Below, piece by piece: positions 44,801 through 51,540 of a stretch of DNA of 64,000 nt. The DNA is taken from NCBI RefSeq assembly GCF_900119315.1, contig NZ_LT827010.1:5613001-5677000 (forward strand), given 5' to 3'. The notes below the pieces were generated by a model, which worked only from the letters and a program-made list of their open reading frames with translations, had not been told where the DNA came from and did no database searches. The translations under genes were made by a program, and so were the position numbers. This DNA comes from Actinoplanes sp. SE50/110. GTDB taxonomy: Bacteria; Actinomycetota; Actinomycetes; Mycobacteriales; Micromonosporaceae. The number at the start of each line of letters is the position of its first letter. Positions within the stretch are counted from its first letter, which is position 1.

Positions 44801-45145
44801 CCCGGCCCAGGAGCCGTCCCGCTGCCTGACCCGCACGGGCGCCGGCGTGACCTCGGAGCGCAGCGATCCGTCGGGACGCACGTACGTCAGGGTGGTCGCC
44901 GACGTCTCCCCGGTCACCAGGATGTCGCGGCCGGTGGCCTGCGCCGCCAGGAAGGCCGACACCTTGTCGGGGCGCTCGGCCTTGTCCGGACGTGCGGGGG
45001 ATGCCGGGGCCGCGACGGCCGGCGAGGCCGACCAGGGGGCCGCGAGGCCGGCCGCCGTCACCAGCAGGACGGTTCCGTACGCCAGCATCCGGCGACTCGG
45101 CCACGTCCGCCGCCGGTAGGTGTTCCCTCGGTGGGAACTGGACAC
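38828..45145 (-). CDS. Secreted RHS/YD-repeat polymorphic toxin with DNRLRE domain
   Basis: Giant secreted protein of 2105 residues. The signal region (~1-45) has an Arg-rich start and helix MLAYGTVLLVTAAGLAAPWS. A beta-rich N-terminal part leads to a DNRLRE domain (~310-475; DLRIGNSTNGNIRRSLVRFN), then Ig-like regions (~490-860) and a long YD-repeat shell (~870-1960; e.g. AAGRIATITPAGLNPWTLSY, YDAIGRQASYTDADGAVSTY). It ends with the RHS core signature ARLYNPASGRFLTVDPVAG (~1970). The last 96 residues form a separate domain with helices and Gly/Trp-rich sequence (HWWGISLYLTEWATNRLMRG, GGVTGGAIAALLAAMGGGIW, GVGFHYTYPWYGGAFWCWAR), probably the toxic tip. The GTG start has GAGG close by; the ATG at codon 20 is a possible alternative. 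A putative immunity gene overlaps the stop. Confidence 0.92.
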   Translation of the reverse strand: MSSSHRGNTYRRRTWPSRRMLAYGTVLLVTAAGLAAPWSASPAVAAPASPARPDKAERPDKVSAFLAAQATGRDILVTGETSATTLTYVRPDGSLRSEVTPAPVRVRQRDGSWAGVDYHLVKVGGGYAPRVSPANVVFSAGGDGPAVTLDNGRRAVDLRWAKSLPAPAISGNSAVYQLTDNEQLVLTATSDGFEQSLKLLARPAGVPKLRLGFDATGMTMVADGTGGYRFVATESGRATSTVLYTMPTPRMYSSQVINEEHTQIQRVPVTLATDTDGTQYVDLSAGKSFLDDPATVYPVWIDPAVSSVSRYGDTYVTEADSDSHVSDSDLRIGNSTNGNIRRSLVRFNTTGSIPAGAHVTSAALKLWTNYSGTCSARSMAAYPITENYTMTSATWANQPSYSTSSAYSASSSFAFGNEDLGCANGTGTVPVTNMVQAWVSGKLADYGMLLKAGSETDTTYTKYFCAMNVDATGATSCTSSAHYPTMSVVYNTYPGTPGSVTFSPRVAGTTSDSNTGGARIFSTSLTPKFSAKLANADGGKVTLQVKLSHDVNNTGEGTGEITTLTSTAVTPGSTATVAVPAGVLTNNTHVMYQTRARVTNGAGGYDYSAWTPASLSATTATKFLLNTDTPAEPSIACGAYPAGTWTAQVGATTSCAIDTTAADGAGYYWGLDDPSAPNLAADSSNTGAAVTVSTIATTPGWHTLYARSRDTALHLSTGTTAYIFGVGAGGVLSPEPGASTAKGVALSASTGSAYTGVTYQWAAGTTGTTWTDLPTADVTPAGSSTPITAWPLTGTAAGPLVSFTGYNWNVAATLAAAGEPDGALRVRARFTTASGSTGYSAERVFTLAVTTFGQNAATSDLGPGTVSLTTGDFQVSAGDSSVGGLSIGRTATSLVPAAASNGPSGVFGPGWRASLPGADAGAGDAVLLDNSVSGSVTLQHADGTEAVYVKQSSGAYRGVGGANDGTVLTRSTSITNPADPADTTAYTGWQLTDAGGTVTTWTRTSTGIWTVAWIDEPGKEGETAYARDGNGRVTTILAPAPTGVTCTTGSFNAAGCSALRLTYATGTTASSTDEAGWGTYNGLLSGVSWTGYDPAAATMVTKPVAAYLYDSTGHLRAAWDPRDTTPLKIRYGYDAAGRIATITPAGLNPWTLSYDNRGRLAGVSRNDPANGVATRAVAYDLPVSGLGGAPDVSGTAAAGWGQTTDLAYSGAAVFPASHVPAADKATGAYAPAAADWPYGSVTYADVDGRVVDVAGYGASAWQIDATRYDTDGDEIWSLTAGNRAQALSPTADTDPYVASQSSSAARANLLASTSVYDADGVDLLSTLGPAHPARLADGTVASIRLRTDYTYDAGAPTTDAYHLVTRTVTGPVALDGSVTTAADTRTTVTGYNPIDGSSATGNTSGWVLHTPTTETTWLGSSASAADLTRQTRYDAAGRVVESRLPGGSATDADTTVTTYYTTGSNTTYPACGGKPSWAGMVCRTDPGGAPSTGYAVPSKAYTYNLYGQPLTVTETSGAVVRTTTTGYDGVGRSTGTSLSVTGLPGSAAVTATGRTYDPATGLPATTTQGSAVLTSTYDAIGRQASYTDADGAVSTYGYDLDGHTTRFVDVRTTTYTYDSGTEHRGLLVGMNAGMDNAPSTFTAGYDAAGKMTVQSYPNGTTAAYHFDNTGQPTSLSYQLPTYSGGTAGTIEFSTVANPDGQTVHAQSPLSAQDYTYDNAKRLTEVQDTTDGSCVTRRYGFDKQSDRTSLASYAATADGGCQTTTAAGTSTSTYDTANRITTAGYTYDQLGRTLTVPAAGLASGSSALTVAYQDTDMPVSMTQGTAGKTFTLDPARRYRQVVDTTSGAETRRTVNHYANNSDSPSYLTVSADGGATAAWARNIIGLDGRLAAVHGSDAVATLELTNLHGDVVATVPDQVPTATDTTGASATAYFESTEYGTARDGTLNGRYNWLGGAQRSTDAVASLVLMGARLYNPASGRFLTVDPVAGGNQNAYDYPSDPINSFDVTGLKRHGGFSRHWWGISLYLTEWATNRLMRGFAAGSGVAWAAAELTSWTGIGGVTGGAIAALLAAMGGGIWLCDWNDRGVGFHYTYPWYGGAFWCWAR

Positions 45146-45318
45146 ATTTACCTCACAGGAGTGAGGTCGGACGGTGCCGCGAAGTTGACCGTCCTAACCA
45201 GAGGGACCTTCGCAGTTGGACGATCATGACTTTGCTGACGGATATCATCGAACTTCCATGACATCCGGCACTTCCGGAACGTCACCGGCGGGACCATCCT
45301 GATTCTCCCTGCGTTCAC

Positions 45319-45927
45319 CTAGGGCGCGGGGCGGGCCGCCGACAGCACGAAGTCGACCAGGGCGGCGGCGTACTCGTCGGCACCGGCCGCGACCTGGTCG
45401 CGCAGCTGCGGCGGGGTCGCCAGCACGTGGTTCATCACTCCCCCGCAGACGCAGTCGAGCAGCAGGGTCACGCTGGTGTCCGATCGCAACTCACCCCGGG
45501 CGATGGCCCGTCGCACGATCGCCCGCGCCGCCAGCACCTGGGACTCCTGCAGCCGGTGCAGGTGGTCGCGCACCTCGGGCACCCGCTGCGCGTCGACCCG
45601 CAGTTGCAGGGCGGCCCGTCCGGACTCGCCCAGGTAGGACCGCTGGATCTGCCGCGCGAGGCTGATCAGATCGTCCCGTACCGTACCCGTGTCGATGTCC
45701 TCGATGCCGTTGAGCCGCGCGGTCAGCGCGGCCGCCAGCAACGCCTCCTTGTTGGGCCAGCGCAGGTAGACGGAGGCTTTGCCCACCCCGGCCCGCCGGG
45801 CGACGGTGTCGATGGTGAACCGGTGCCACCCGTTCTCGCCGAAGACCTCGGCGGCGGCCCGGGTGATCCGCTCGTCGACGGCCGGGTCGCGGGGACGGCC
45901 GGTGGCCGCCTGTGGGGTTGCTGACAT
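45319..45927 (-). CDS. TetR-family repressor
   Basis: Regulator of 202 residues: helix-turn-helix RITRAAAEVFGENGWHRFTI with VARRAGVGKASVYLRWPNKE, and a C-terminal TetR_C domain (LLDCVCGGVMNHVLATPPQL). The ATG (MSATPQ) follows GGGAGG by ~8 nt; a longer in-frame extension lacks a ribosome site. It diverges from a metallo-beta-lactamase gene with a 25-bp palindrome between, so mutual control is likely. The effector is unknown. Third-codon bias is normal for the window. Confidence 0.92.
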   Translation of the reverse strand: MSATPQAATGRPRDPAVDERITRAAAEVFGENGWHRFTIDTVARRAGVGKASVYLRWPNKEALLAAALTARLNGIEDIDTGTVRDDLISLARQIQRSYLGESGRAALQLRVDAQRVPEVRDHLHRLQESQVLAARAIVRRAIARGELRSDTSVTLLLDCVCGGVMNHVLATPPQLRDQVAAGADEYAAALVDFVLSAARPAP

Positions 45928-45975
45928 CGCGCGGCCTCCCGTTGCTCGGCGGATCCGGATCACTATAGGGTCGCG

Positions 45976-46000
45976 TTCCTAGACTGAATTAGTCTAGGAA
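45976..46000. promoter_or_regulatory. TetR operator palindrome
   Basis: TTCCTAGACT-GAATT-AGTCTAGGAA: perfect 10-bp arms, 5-nt centre, 12 nt before the metallo-beta-lactamase start and 49 nt before the tetR-type start. An A/T-rich CACTATAGGG lies beside it. Confidence 0.85.
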
Positions 46001-46011
46001 TGGGGGACCAC

Positions 46012-47019
46012 ATGATCACCGTGACCGGCGAGGCGCAGCTCGAAGCATGGCGATCGCGCGCGCTCCCCCCGGTGGAGCGCCTGGCCGGCGGCATCTGGTC
46101 GGTCCCGGTGCCGATCCCGCAGAGCCCGCTGCGCTACACGCTGTCCTACCTGATCCCCGGCGACGACGGCCTGGTCGTCGTCGACCCCGGCTGGGACAGC
46201 GCCGAGGGCTGGGCCGCCCTGCACGCCGGCCTGTCCGCGGCCGGCGCGACCACCGGCGACGTGCGGGGCGTGGTCGTCACCCACGTGCACTCCGACCATC
46301 ACGGCCTGTCGAAAAGGCTGCAGGACCTGGGCGCCTGGGTGGCCATGCACCCCGCCGAGCGGGACGCGCTGCACCCCGGCGGCTCCCCCGCCGACTGGCT
46401 GCGCGCGCACCACGTGCCGGAGGACGAGATCGCGGCGCTGGCCGGGACGATCGGGCAGCACCGACTGAGCGAGCCGGCCCAGCCCGACGTGCTGCTGCAG
46501 GACGGCGACCCGATCCCGCTGGCCGGGCGCACGGTCACCACGGTGTGGACGCCGGGCCACACGCCCGGGCACATCTGCCTGCTGGAGCCGGCCGCCGGGG
46601 TGCTGCTCACCGGCGATCACCTGCTGCCCCGGATCAGTCCGAACATCGGCTTGCAGCGGCCCGGCTCGTCACCGCTGGAGTCGTTCCTGGAGTCGCTGGA
46701 CCGGGTCGCCAAGCACGACGAACTGGAGGCCTTCCCGGCGCACGAGTACCGGTTCCGCGGCATCGCGGCCCGCTCCCGGCAGTTGCGGGAGCACCACGAG
46801 GCGCGCTGCGACGAGATCGTGGCCACCGTGGCGGCGCTCGGCGCGCCGACGATCTGGACGCTGGCCGCGAGCCTGACCTGGTCGCGGCCGTGGGCGGAGA
46901 TCGGGCCGATGCGGGTCGGCGCGGTCGCCGAAACGATGGCACACGTGCGCTATCTCGCCGACCGTGGCGCCCTGCACTGGTCCGGGGAGACGGTCAGCCC
47001 AGCTTCTTCGACTTCCTGA
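46012..47019 (+). CDS. Metallo-beta-lactamase-fold hydrolase
   Basis: Zinc hydrolase of 335 residues. Metal motif HVHSDHHG (His91, His93, Asp95, His96), third-site histidine in WTPGHTPGHICLL, Asp in LLTGDHLLP and His in FPAHEYRFRG. A C-terminal helical extension (~250-335) occurs in lactonase- or acyl-CoA-thioesterase-like members (LACTB2-like). Substrate unknown. GGGGGA precedes the ATG by 4-5 nt; an ATG four codons earlier overlaps the operator end. Its last 26 bp overlap the convergent binding-protein gene. Confidence 0.9.
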   Translation: MITVTGEAQLEAWRSRALPPVERLAGGIWSVPVPIPQSPLRYTLSYLIPGDDGLVVVDPGWDSAEGWAALHAGLSAAGATTGDVRGVVVTHVHSDHHGLSKRLQDLGAWVAMHPAERDALHPGGSPADWLRAHHVPEDEIAALAGTIGQHRLSEPAQPDVLLQDGDPIPLAGRTVTTVWTPGHTPGHICLLEPAAGVLLTGDHLLPRISPNIGLQRPGSSPLESFLESLDRVAKHDELEAFPAHEYRFRGIAARSRQLREHHEARCDEIVATVAALGAPTIWTLAASLTWSRPWAEIGPMRVGAVAETMAHVRYLADRGALHWSGETVSPASSTS

Positions 47020-48001
47020 TCGCGGCGGTGATCGCCTCGACCAGCGGGGCCGCGTGGTTCCAGGAGTAGATCGGCACGGCCTGCCACGGGAAGACCTGGT
47101 TCGCCTTGACCGCGGGCAGTGCGTTCCAGGCCGGTTTGGCGGCCAGGTCCTTGGGCTGCAGGGTGCCGGTGCGGGCGTCCAGGAAGATGATGTCGGCCTG
47201 GTACTTGTCGGCGTTCTCCCAGCTCAGTGACTCGTAGTAGTCCTTGCCCTCGACCTCGGGCACGATCAGGTCGACGCCGAGCGACTTGAAGTACATCAGA
47301 TCGGAGCTGACGTCCGCGCTGGACACGTAGAAGATGTCCGCGCTGCCCGAGCCGAACAGCACCTTGATCCCGCCGGACGCCTTGGCCGCGTCGCCCAGGT
47401 CCTGGGCGGCCTTCTCGAAACGGGCCTTGGCCTCGGTCACCTTGGGCGCGGTCAGGTCGGCACCCAGCGACCTGGCCAGATCGGCGTACCGCTCGATCGG
47501 TTTGTTCAGCGGCACCCGGCCGACGTTGATCAGAGCGGACGGCGCGACCGCGAGGATCTTGTCCTTGGACTCGTCCGGCACGTACCAGTACGCACCCGGG
47601 TCGAACTCGTGGGTGACCAGCAGGTCCGGGGTGAGCGCGGCGTACTTCTCGACCGAGAACTCGCCCCACGCGTCGCCGATGACCTGGACCTTGGTGACGT
47701 CGAGGTCTCCGGCCTGGGTCCGGGCCTCGCCGAAGACGCCGACGATCCGGTCCTGCAGGCCCAGGTCGGCCAGGGCCGCCGCGACGCCGGTGAAGGCGAC
47801 GATCCTCGACGGCGTCTTCGCCGCCTGGAGCGCCTTGGGCTGGTCGTCGGTGAAGGTCCACGGCCCCGCGGCGGCCTGGCCGGCCGGGCCGGCGGTGGCG
47901 TCCTCCTTCGTGCCACAGGCGGTCAGCACCGCCCCGAGAGCGGCGACACCACCGGCCGCGAGCAGGCCACGACGGGACAGGGGCAGGGACGAAACAGGCA
48001 T
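46994..48001 (-). CDS. Siderophore-iron ABC transporter binding lipoprotein (FepB/FhuD type)
   Basis: Extracytoplasmic lipoprotein of 335 residues. The N-terminus combines a twin-arginine-like SRRGLLAAGG with a lipobox (AVLTACG). The rest is a helical-backbone Fe3+-siderophore binding fold (PSRIVAFTGVAAALADLGLQ, VIGDAWGEFSVEKYAALTPD, LLVTHEFDPG, ANQVFPWQAVPIYSWNHAAP). It diverges from the two permease genes with an IdeR/DtxR-type box in the gap, so iron starvation should induce it. The siderophore is not known. An upstream extension of 16 codons is open but would cross the box. Confidence 0.93.
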   Translation of the reverse strand: MPVSSLPLSRRGLLAAGGVAALGAVLTACGTKEDATAGPAGQAAAGPWTFTDDQPKALQAAKTPSRIVAFTGVAAALADLGLQDRIVGVFGEARTQAGDLDVTKVQVIGDAWGEFSVEKYAALTPDLLVTHEFDPGAYWYVPDESKDKILAVAPSALINVGRVPLNKPIERYADLARSLGADLTAPKVTEAKARFEKAAQDLGDAAKASGGIKVLFGSGSADIFYVSSADVSSDLMYFKSLGVDLIVPEVEGKDYYESLSWENADKYQADIIFLDARTGTLQPKDLAAKPAWNALPAVKANQVFPWQAVPIYSWNHAAPLVEAITAAIRKSKKLG

Positions 48002-48046
48002 GGTCACATCTTTCGGCAGGGCAGCGGCCCGGCCACTCGGCCGGAG

Positions 48047-48065
48047 CATGGTTAGGCTAACCTAA
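48047..48065. promoter_or_regulatory. DtxR/IdeR iron box
   Basis: GGTTAGGCTAACCTAA embedded in a 19-bp site matching the consensus TTAGGTTAGGCTAACCTAA at 16 of 19 positions, placed between the divergent binding-protein and permease genes. Confidence 0.92.
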
Positions 48066-48106
48066 TCAGCCGAAGGCGCGTCAACCGGATCCGACGGGAG
48101 TCTCTG

Positions 48107-49111
48107 CTGTCCACCATCGACATCGCCGCCGACCGGCGCACCGGCGTCCGCTGGGTCGGGCTGCTCGCCGCGGTCGCGGTGCTCGCCGTCGTGCTGGTGC
48201 TCGGCATCGGCTTCGGAGCCCGCTTCCTGACCCCCGGCGAGGTCTGGGCCGGATTGATCGACCCCGCATCGCCGTACTACCGGATCGTTCATCAGATGCG
48301 ATTGCCGCGTACGCTGTCGGGCCTGATCGTGGGTCTCGCCCTGGGCCTGGCCGGGGCGATCATGCAGGCGCTGACCCGCAATCCCCTCGCCGACCCGGGA
48401 CTGCTCGGGATCAATGCCGGCGCCTCGGCCGCGGTCGCCACCGCCGCCGCGTTCCTCGGCGTCGCCTCGTTCTCCGGGTACGTCTGGTTCGCCCTGGCCG
48501 GCGCGGCCGTGGTGACCGCGCTGGTCTACGCGGTGGGCGGCGGCCGCTCGGCCACCCCGGCCCGGCTCGCGCTGGCCGGGGCGGCCCTCAACGCGGCGCT
48601 CTACTCGTATGTCAGCGCGGTGCTGCTGTCGGACACCGCGTCGATCCAGAAGGTACGGTTCTGGACCGTCGGCTCACTGGCCAGCGCCGACTTCGACACG
48701 CTGCGCCGGCTCATTGCGTTCATCGCGGCCGGCGTGGTGCTCGCGCTGGCCGCCGCCCGCCCGCTGAACGCGCTGGCCCTCGGCGACGACGCGGCCCGCG
48801 CCCTGGGCGCCCGCCCCGGCGTGATCCGCGCCATGGTGATCGCCGCGGTCACCCTCCTGTGTGGCGCGGCCACCGCGGCGTGCGGCCCGATCGTCTTCGT
48901 CGGCCTGCTCGTCCCGCACCTGGTCCGCCCGCTCACCGGGCCGGATCTGCGCTGGATGCTCCCCTACGCGGCGGTGCTCGCCCCGGTCCTGCTGGTCGGC
49001 GCGGACGTGCTCGGCCGGGTCGTCGGCAGCCCCGGCGAATTGCAGGTCGGCGTGGTCACCGCGGTCCTCGGCGGCCCCCTGTTCCTCTACCTGGTGCGGG
49101 TCGCCCGATGA
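48107..49111 (+). CDS. Fe3+-siderophore ABC permease (FecCD), first subunit
   Basis: Permease of about 334 residues with ~10 helices: RLPRTLSGLIVGLALGLAGA, IMQALTRNPLADPGLLGINA and GPIVFVGLLVPHLVRPLTGP are FecCD hallmarks (the last is the ATPase-coupling loop). The start is unusual. The only ATG/GTG/TTG codon in frame upstream of the conserved part is a GTG at 48179 that would cut the first helix. The frame stays open to a CTG at 48107 with GGGAG six nt upstream, and that start gives a normal length and a proper N-terminal segment (STIDIAADRRTGVRWVGLLA). The stop overlaps the next permease start (ATGA). Confidence 0.9.
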   Translation: MSTIDIAADRRTGVRWVGLLAAVAVLAVVLVLGIGFGARFLTPGEVWAGLIDPASPYYRIVHQMRLPRTLSGLIVGLALGLAGAIMQALTRNPLADPGLLGINAGASAAVATAAAFLGVASFSGYVWFALAGAAVVTALVYAVGGGRSATPARLALAGAALNAALYSYVSAVLLSDTASIQKVRFWTVGSLASADFDTLRRLIAFIAAGVVLALAAARPLNALALGDDAARALGARPGVIRAMVIAAVTLLCGAATAACGPIVFVGLLVPHLVRPLTGPDLRWMLPYAAVLAPVLLVGADVLGRVVGSPGELQVGVVTAVLGGPLFLYLVRVAR

Positions 49112-50085
49112 GAACCCGCCTGGTCCCGCTCGTCGCCATCGTGCTCATGACCGCGGTCGCCGTGCTCACGCTCGGCACCGGCGACTACCCGATCGCCCCG
49201 GCCGACGTCGTCAAGACCCTGGCCGGCCAGGGCAGCGCCGCCCAGGCGTTCATCATCGGGGAGCTACGACTCCCCCGGGTGATCACCGCGATCCTGGTCG
49301 GCATGTCCCTCGCGGCCGGCGGCGCGATCTTCCAGTCGATCACCCGCAACCCACTGGGCAGCCCGGACATCCTCGGCATCACCAGCGGCGCGGGCGCCGC
49401 GGCGCTGACCGTGGTGATCCTCGGCGGCGGCAGCACCGCGCTCGCGCTCGCCGCGGTCGCCGGCGGGGTCGCCACCGCCCTGCTGATCCAGCTGATCGGC
49501 GGCCGGCGCGGCCTGCGGGGCTACCGGCTGATCCTGATCGGCATCGGGATGACCGCGATCCTCAACGGCGTCATCGGCTGGCTGCTCACCAGGGGCCAGC
49601 AGATGGAGAACGCCCGCGCCATGCTCTGGCTCACCGGCAGCTTCGACGGCCGCGGCTGGACGCAGGCGCTGCCGCTGCTCGGCGTACTGCTGGTCGCCGT
49701 CCCGATCCTGGCTCTGGCCGGTGGCCCCGGTCTGCGGATGCTGGAGATGGGCGACGACCTGGCGGCCGGTCTCGGCGTGCCGGTCAGACGATTGCGCAAC
49801 GGCGCCCTGCTGACCGCCTCGATCATCGTGGCGTGCGCCACCGCGGCGGCCGGCCCGGTCAACTTCGTCGCGCTGATCGCGCCGAACATCGCCCGCCGGC
49901 TGACCCGCGCGCCCGGCCCCGGCCTGCTGCCGTCGATGGCGGTCGGCGCGCTGCTCACCGTCGGCGCGGACTGGCTGGCCATGCACTCCGGCCATGCGCT
50001 GCCGGTCGGCGTGGTCACCGGCGCGCTGGGCGGCGGATACCTGATCTGGCTGCTGATCGCCGCCCGCCGGGCGGGCCGGATCTGA
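49108..50085 (+). CDS. Fe3+-siderophore ABC permease (FecCD), second subunit
   Basis: Permease of 325 residues, second half of the heterodimeric FecCD channel: ELRLPRVITAILVGMSLAAG, AIFQSITRNPLGSPDILGIT, GPVNFVALIAPNIARRLTRA and a C-terminal GVVTGALGGGYLIWLLIAAR. About nine to ten helices. The ATG overlaps the stop of the first permease gene; the ATPase gene starts 25 nt after its stop. Works with the divergent binding lipoprotein. Confidence 0.95.
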   Translation: MRTRLVPLVAIVLMTAVAVLTLGTGDYPIAPADVVKTLAGQGSAAQAFIIGELRLPRVITAILVGMSLAAGGAIFQSITRNPLGSPDILGITSGAGAAALTVVILGGGSTALALAAVAGGVATALLIQLIGGRRGLRGYRLILIGIGMTAILNGVIGWLLTRGQQMENARAMLWLTGSFDGRGWTQALPLLGVLLVAVPILALAGGPGLRMLEMGDDLAAGLGVPVRRLRNGALLTASIIVACATAAAGPVNFVALIAPNIARRLTRAPGPGLLPSMAVGALLTVGADWLAMHSGHALPVGVVTGALGGGYLIWLLIAARRAGRI

Positions 50086-50110
50086 TGAGAGAATCCCTGG
50101 GGGTACGAGG

Positions 50111-50950
50111 ATGAGCCGGCTCCGTGGCACCGGGATGACCCTGGCATACGACAAGCGGGTCATCGCCGAACAGTTGAGCGTGGCGATCCCGGACGGCTCG
50201 TTCACCGTCGTCATCGGGCCCAACGCGTGTGGCAAGTCCACCCTGCTGCGGGCGCTGTCCCGGCTGCTCAAGCCCACCACCGGCACGGTGCTGCTGGACG
50301 GGGCCGACGTGCAGTCCCTGCCGACACGTACCGTCGCAAGGGTCCTGGGGTTGTTGCCGCAGTCCGCCACGGCGCCGGACGGCATCAGCGTCGCCGAACT
50401 CGTCTCCCGCGGCCGGTATCCGCACCAGGGCCTGCTGCGCCGCTGGTCCGCCGAGGACGACCGGATCGTCGCCGAGTCGATGGCCGCCACCGGCGTCGCC
50501 GACCTGGCCACCCGCAGCGTCGACGAACTCTCCGGCGGTCAGCGCCAGCGGGTCTGGATCGCGATGGCCCTGGCCCAACAGACCCCGCTGCTGCTGCTCG
50601 ACGAGCCCACCACCTTCCTCGACGTCGCCCACCAGCTGGAGATCCTCGACCTCTGCGCCGACCTGCACGAACGCCAGGGCCGCACACTGGTCGCGGTGCT
50701 GCACGACCTGAACCACGCGGCCCGCTACGCCACCCACCTGATCGCCATGCGCGCCGGCCGGGTGGTCAAGGCCGGGCCGCCCGCGCAGGTGCTGACCGCG
50801 AGCCTGGTCGAGGAGGTCTTCGACCTGCCCTGCCGGGTCATCGACGACCCGGAGACCGGCACCCCGCTGGTCGTCCCGGCCGCCCGCCGCCGAACGGCGG
50901 TCCGGCCCCGGCCACCAGGCGTCCGCGGCAATGATGATCTTCGCTGTTAG
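50111..50950 (+). CDS. Fe3+-siderophore ABC transporter ATPase (FepC type)
   Basis: Cytoplasmic ATPase of 279 residues: Walker A GPNACGKST, Q-loop LGLLPQSATAPDG, ELVSRGRYPHQG (typical of FepC/FecE), signature DELSGGQRQRVWIAMALAQQ and Walker B LLLLDEPTTFLD followed by HDLNHAARYATHL. Its C-terminal tail (AARRRTAVRPRPPGVRG) is basic and disordered. GGGGGTA precedes the ATG. Third gene of the iron-uptake operon. Confidence 0.95.
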   Translation: MSRLRGTGMTLAYDKRVIAEQLSVAIPDGSFTVVIGPNACGKSTLLRALSRLLKPTTGTVLLDGADVQSLPTRTVARVLGLLPQSATAPDGISVAELVSRGRYPHQGLLRRWSAEDDRIVAESMAATGVADLATRSVDELSGGQRQRVWIAMALAQQTPLLLLDEPTTFLDVAHQLEILDLCADLHERQGRTLVAVLHDLNHAARYATHLIAMRAGRVVKAGPPAQVLTASLVEEVFDLPCRVIDDPETGTPLVVPAARRRTAVRPRPPGVRGNDDLRC

Positions 50951-50961
50951 GCTCATCGGCC

Positions 50962-51519
50962 GTGTCAGACGACGCCGGCGTGACCGCAGAAGCCACTGAA
51001 CCGACCGTGGAGCCGGCGACGCCGGGAACCCCGGAGACGCCGGAAGCCCCGGATCGAACGTGGATCCGGCAAAGCCTGGTCGCGGGCGCCATCGTGGTGT
51101 CGATCCTGCTGGGGGCGGCCGTGGCGACCGGCGTGTGGCTGGTCCGCGGGCTGCCGGGACAGCCGGTGCAGCACTTCAGTGTCAGCGTGTACCTGAAGGA
51201 TGACGTCACCGCTGAGCAGAAGGCGGCGATCGAAGCGGCACTTCCCGCCTTCCAGCCGGTCGGGCCGATCACCTTCATCGACCGAGACAAGGCGTGGCGA
51301 CACGCCAAGGAGTTGTTCAAGGACGACCCGGACTTCCTGGACAGCGTGAACCCGGATGTCATGCCGCAGTCGTTCAGCCTGGAGACCAAGGGTCGGCTGT
51401 TCGACTGCACGGGTTACGCCACGGTCCGTCACCTGCCGGGCGTCCAGAAGGTGCAGGTGGTGCAGGCACCGGTGAACCATTACATCGCCAGCATCACCTG
51501 TGATGCCGAGTACCGGTAG
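50962..51519 (+). CDS. Stand-alone FtsX extracellular domain protein
   Basis: Protein of 185 residues: a disordered Pro/Thr-rich cytoplasmic N-terminus (TPGTPETPEAP), one helix (~38-62, VAGAIVVSILLGAAVATGVW) and an extracellular domain matching the FtsX ECD (HFSVSVYLKDDVTAEQKAAI, ITFIDRDKAWRHAKELFKDD, PDFLDSVNPDVMPQSFSLET). The four-helix permease part of real FtsX is absent. In cell division, the FtsX ECD activates peptidoglycan hydrolases such as RipC; a detached ECD could bind such hydrolases independently of FtsE. A TAGGCT box 8 nt upstream of the GTG suggests its own leaderless promoter, inside the end of the ATPase gene. Confidence 0.85.
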   Translation: MSDDAGVTAEATEPTVEPATPGTPETPEAPDRTWIRQSLVAGAIVVSILLGAAVATGVWLVRGLPGQPVQHFSVSVYLKDDVTAEQKAAIEAALPAFQPVGPITFIDRDKAWRHAKELFKDDPDFLDSVNPDVMPQSFSLETKGRLFDCTGYATVRHLPGVQKVQVVQAPVNHYIASITCDAEYR

Positions 51520-51540
51520 CACCGGCCCGCCGGCCGGGCG

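Noticed and set aside
48179..49111. GTG at 48179 as start of the first FecCD permease
   Set aside because: It would truncate the first membrane helix and lacks a ribosome site; the open frame upstream with GGGAG before CTG fits better.
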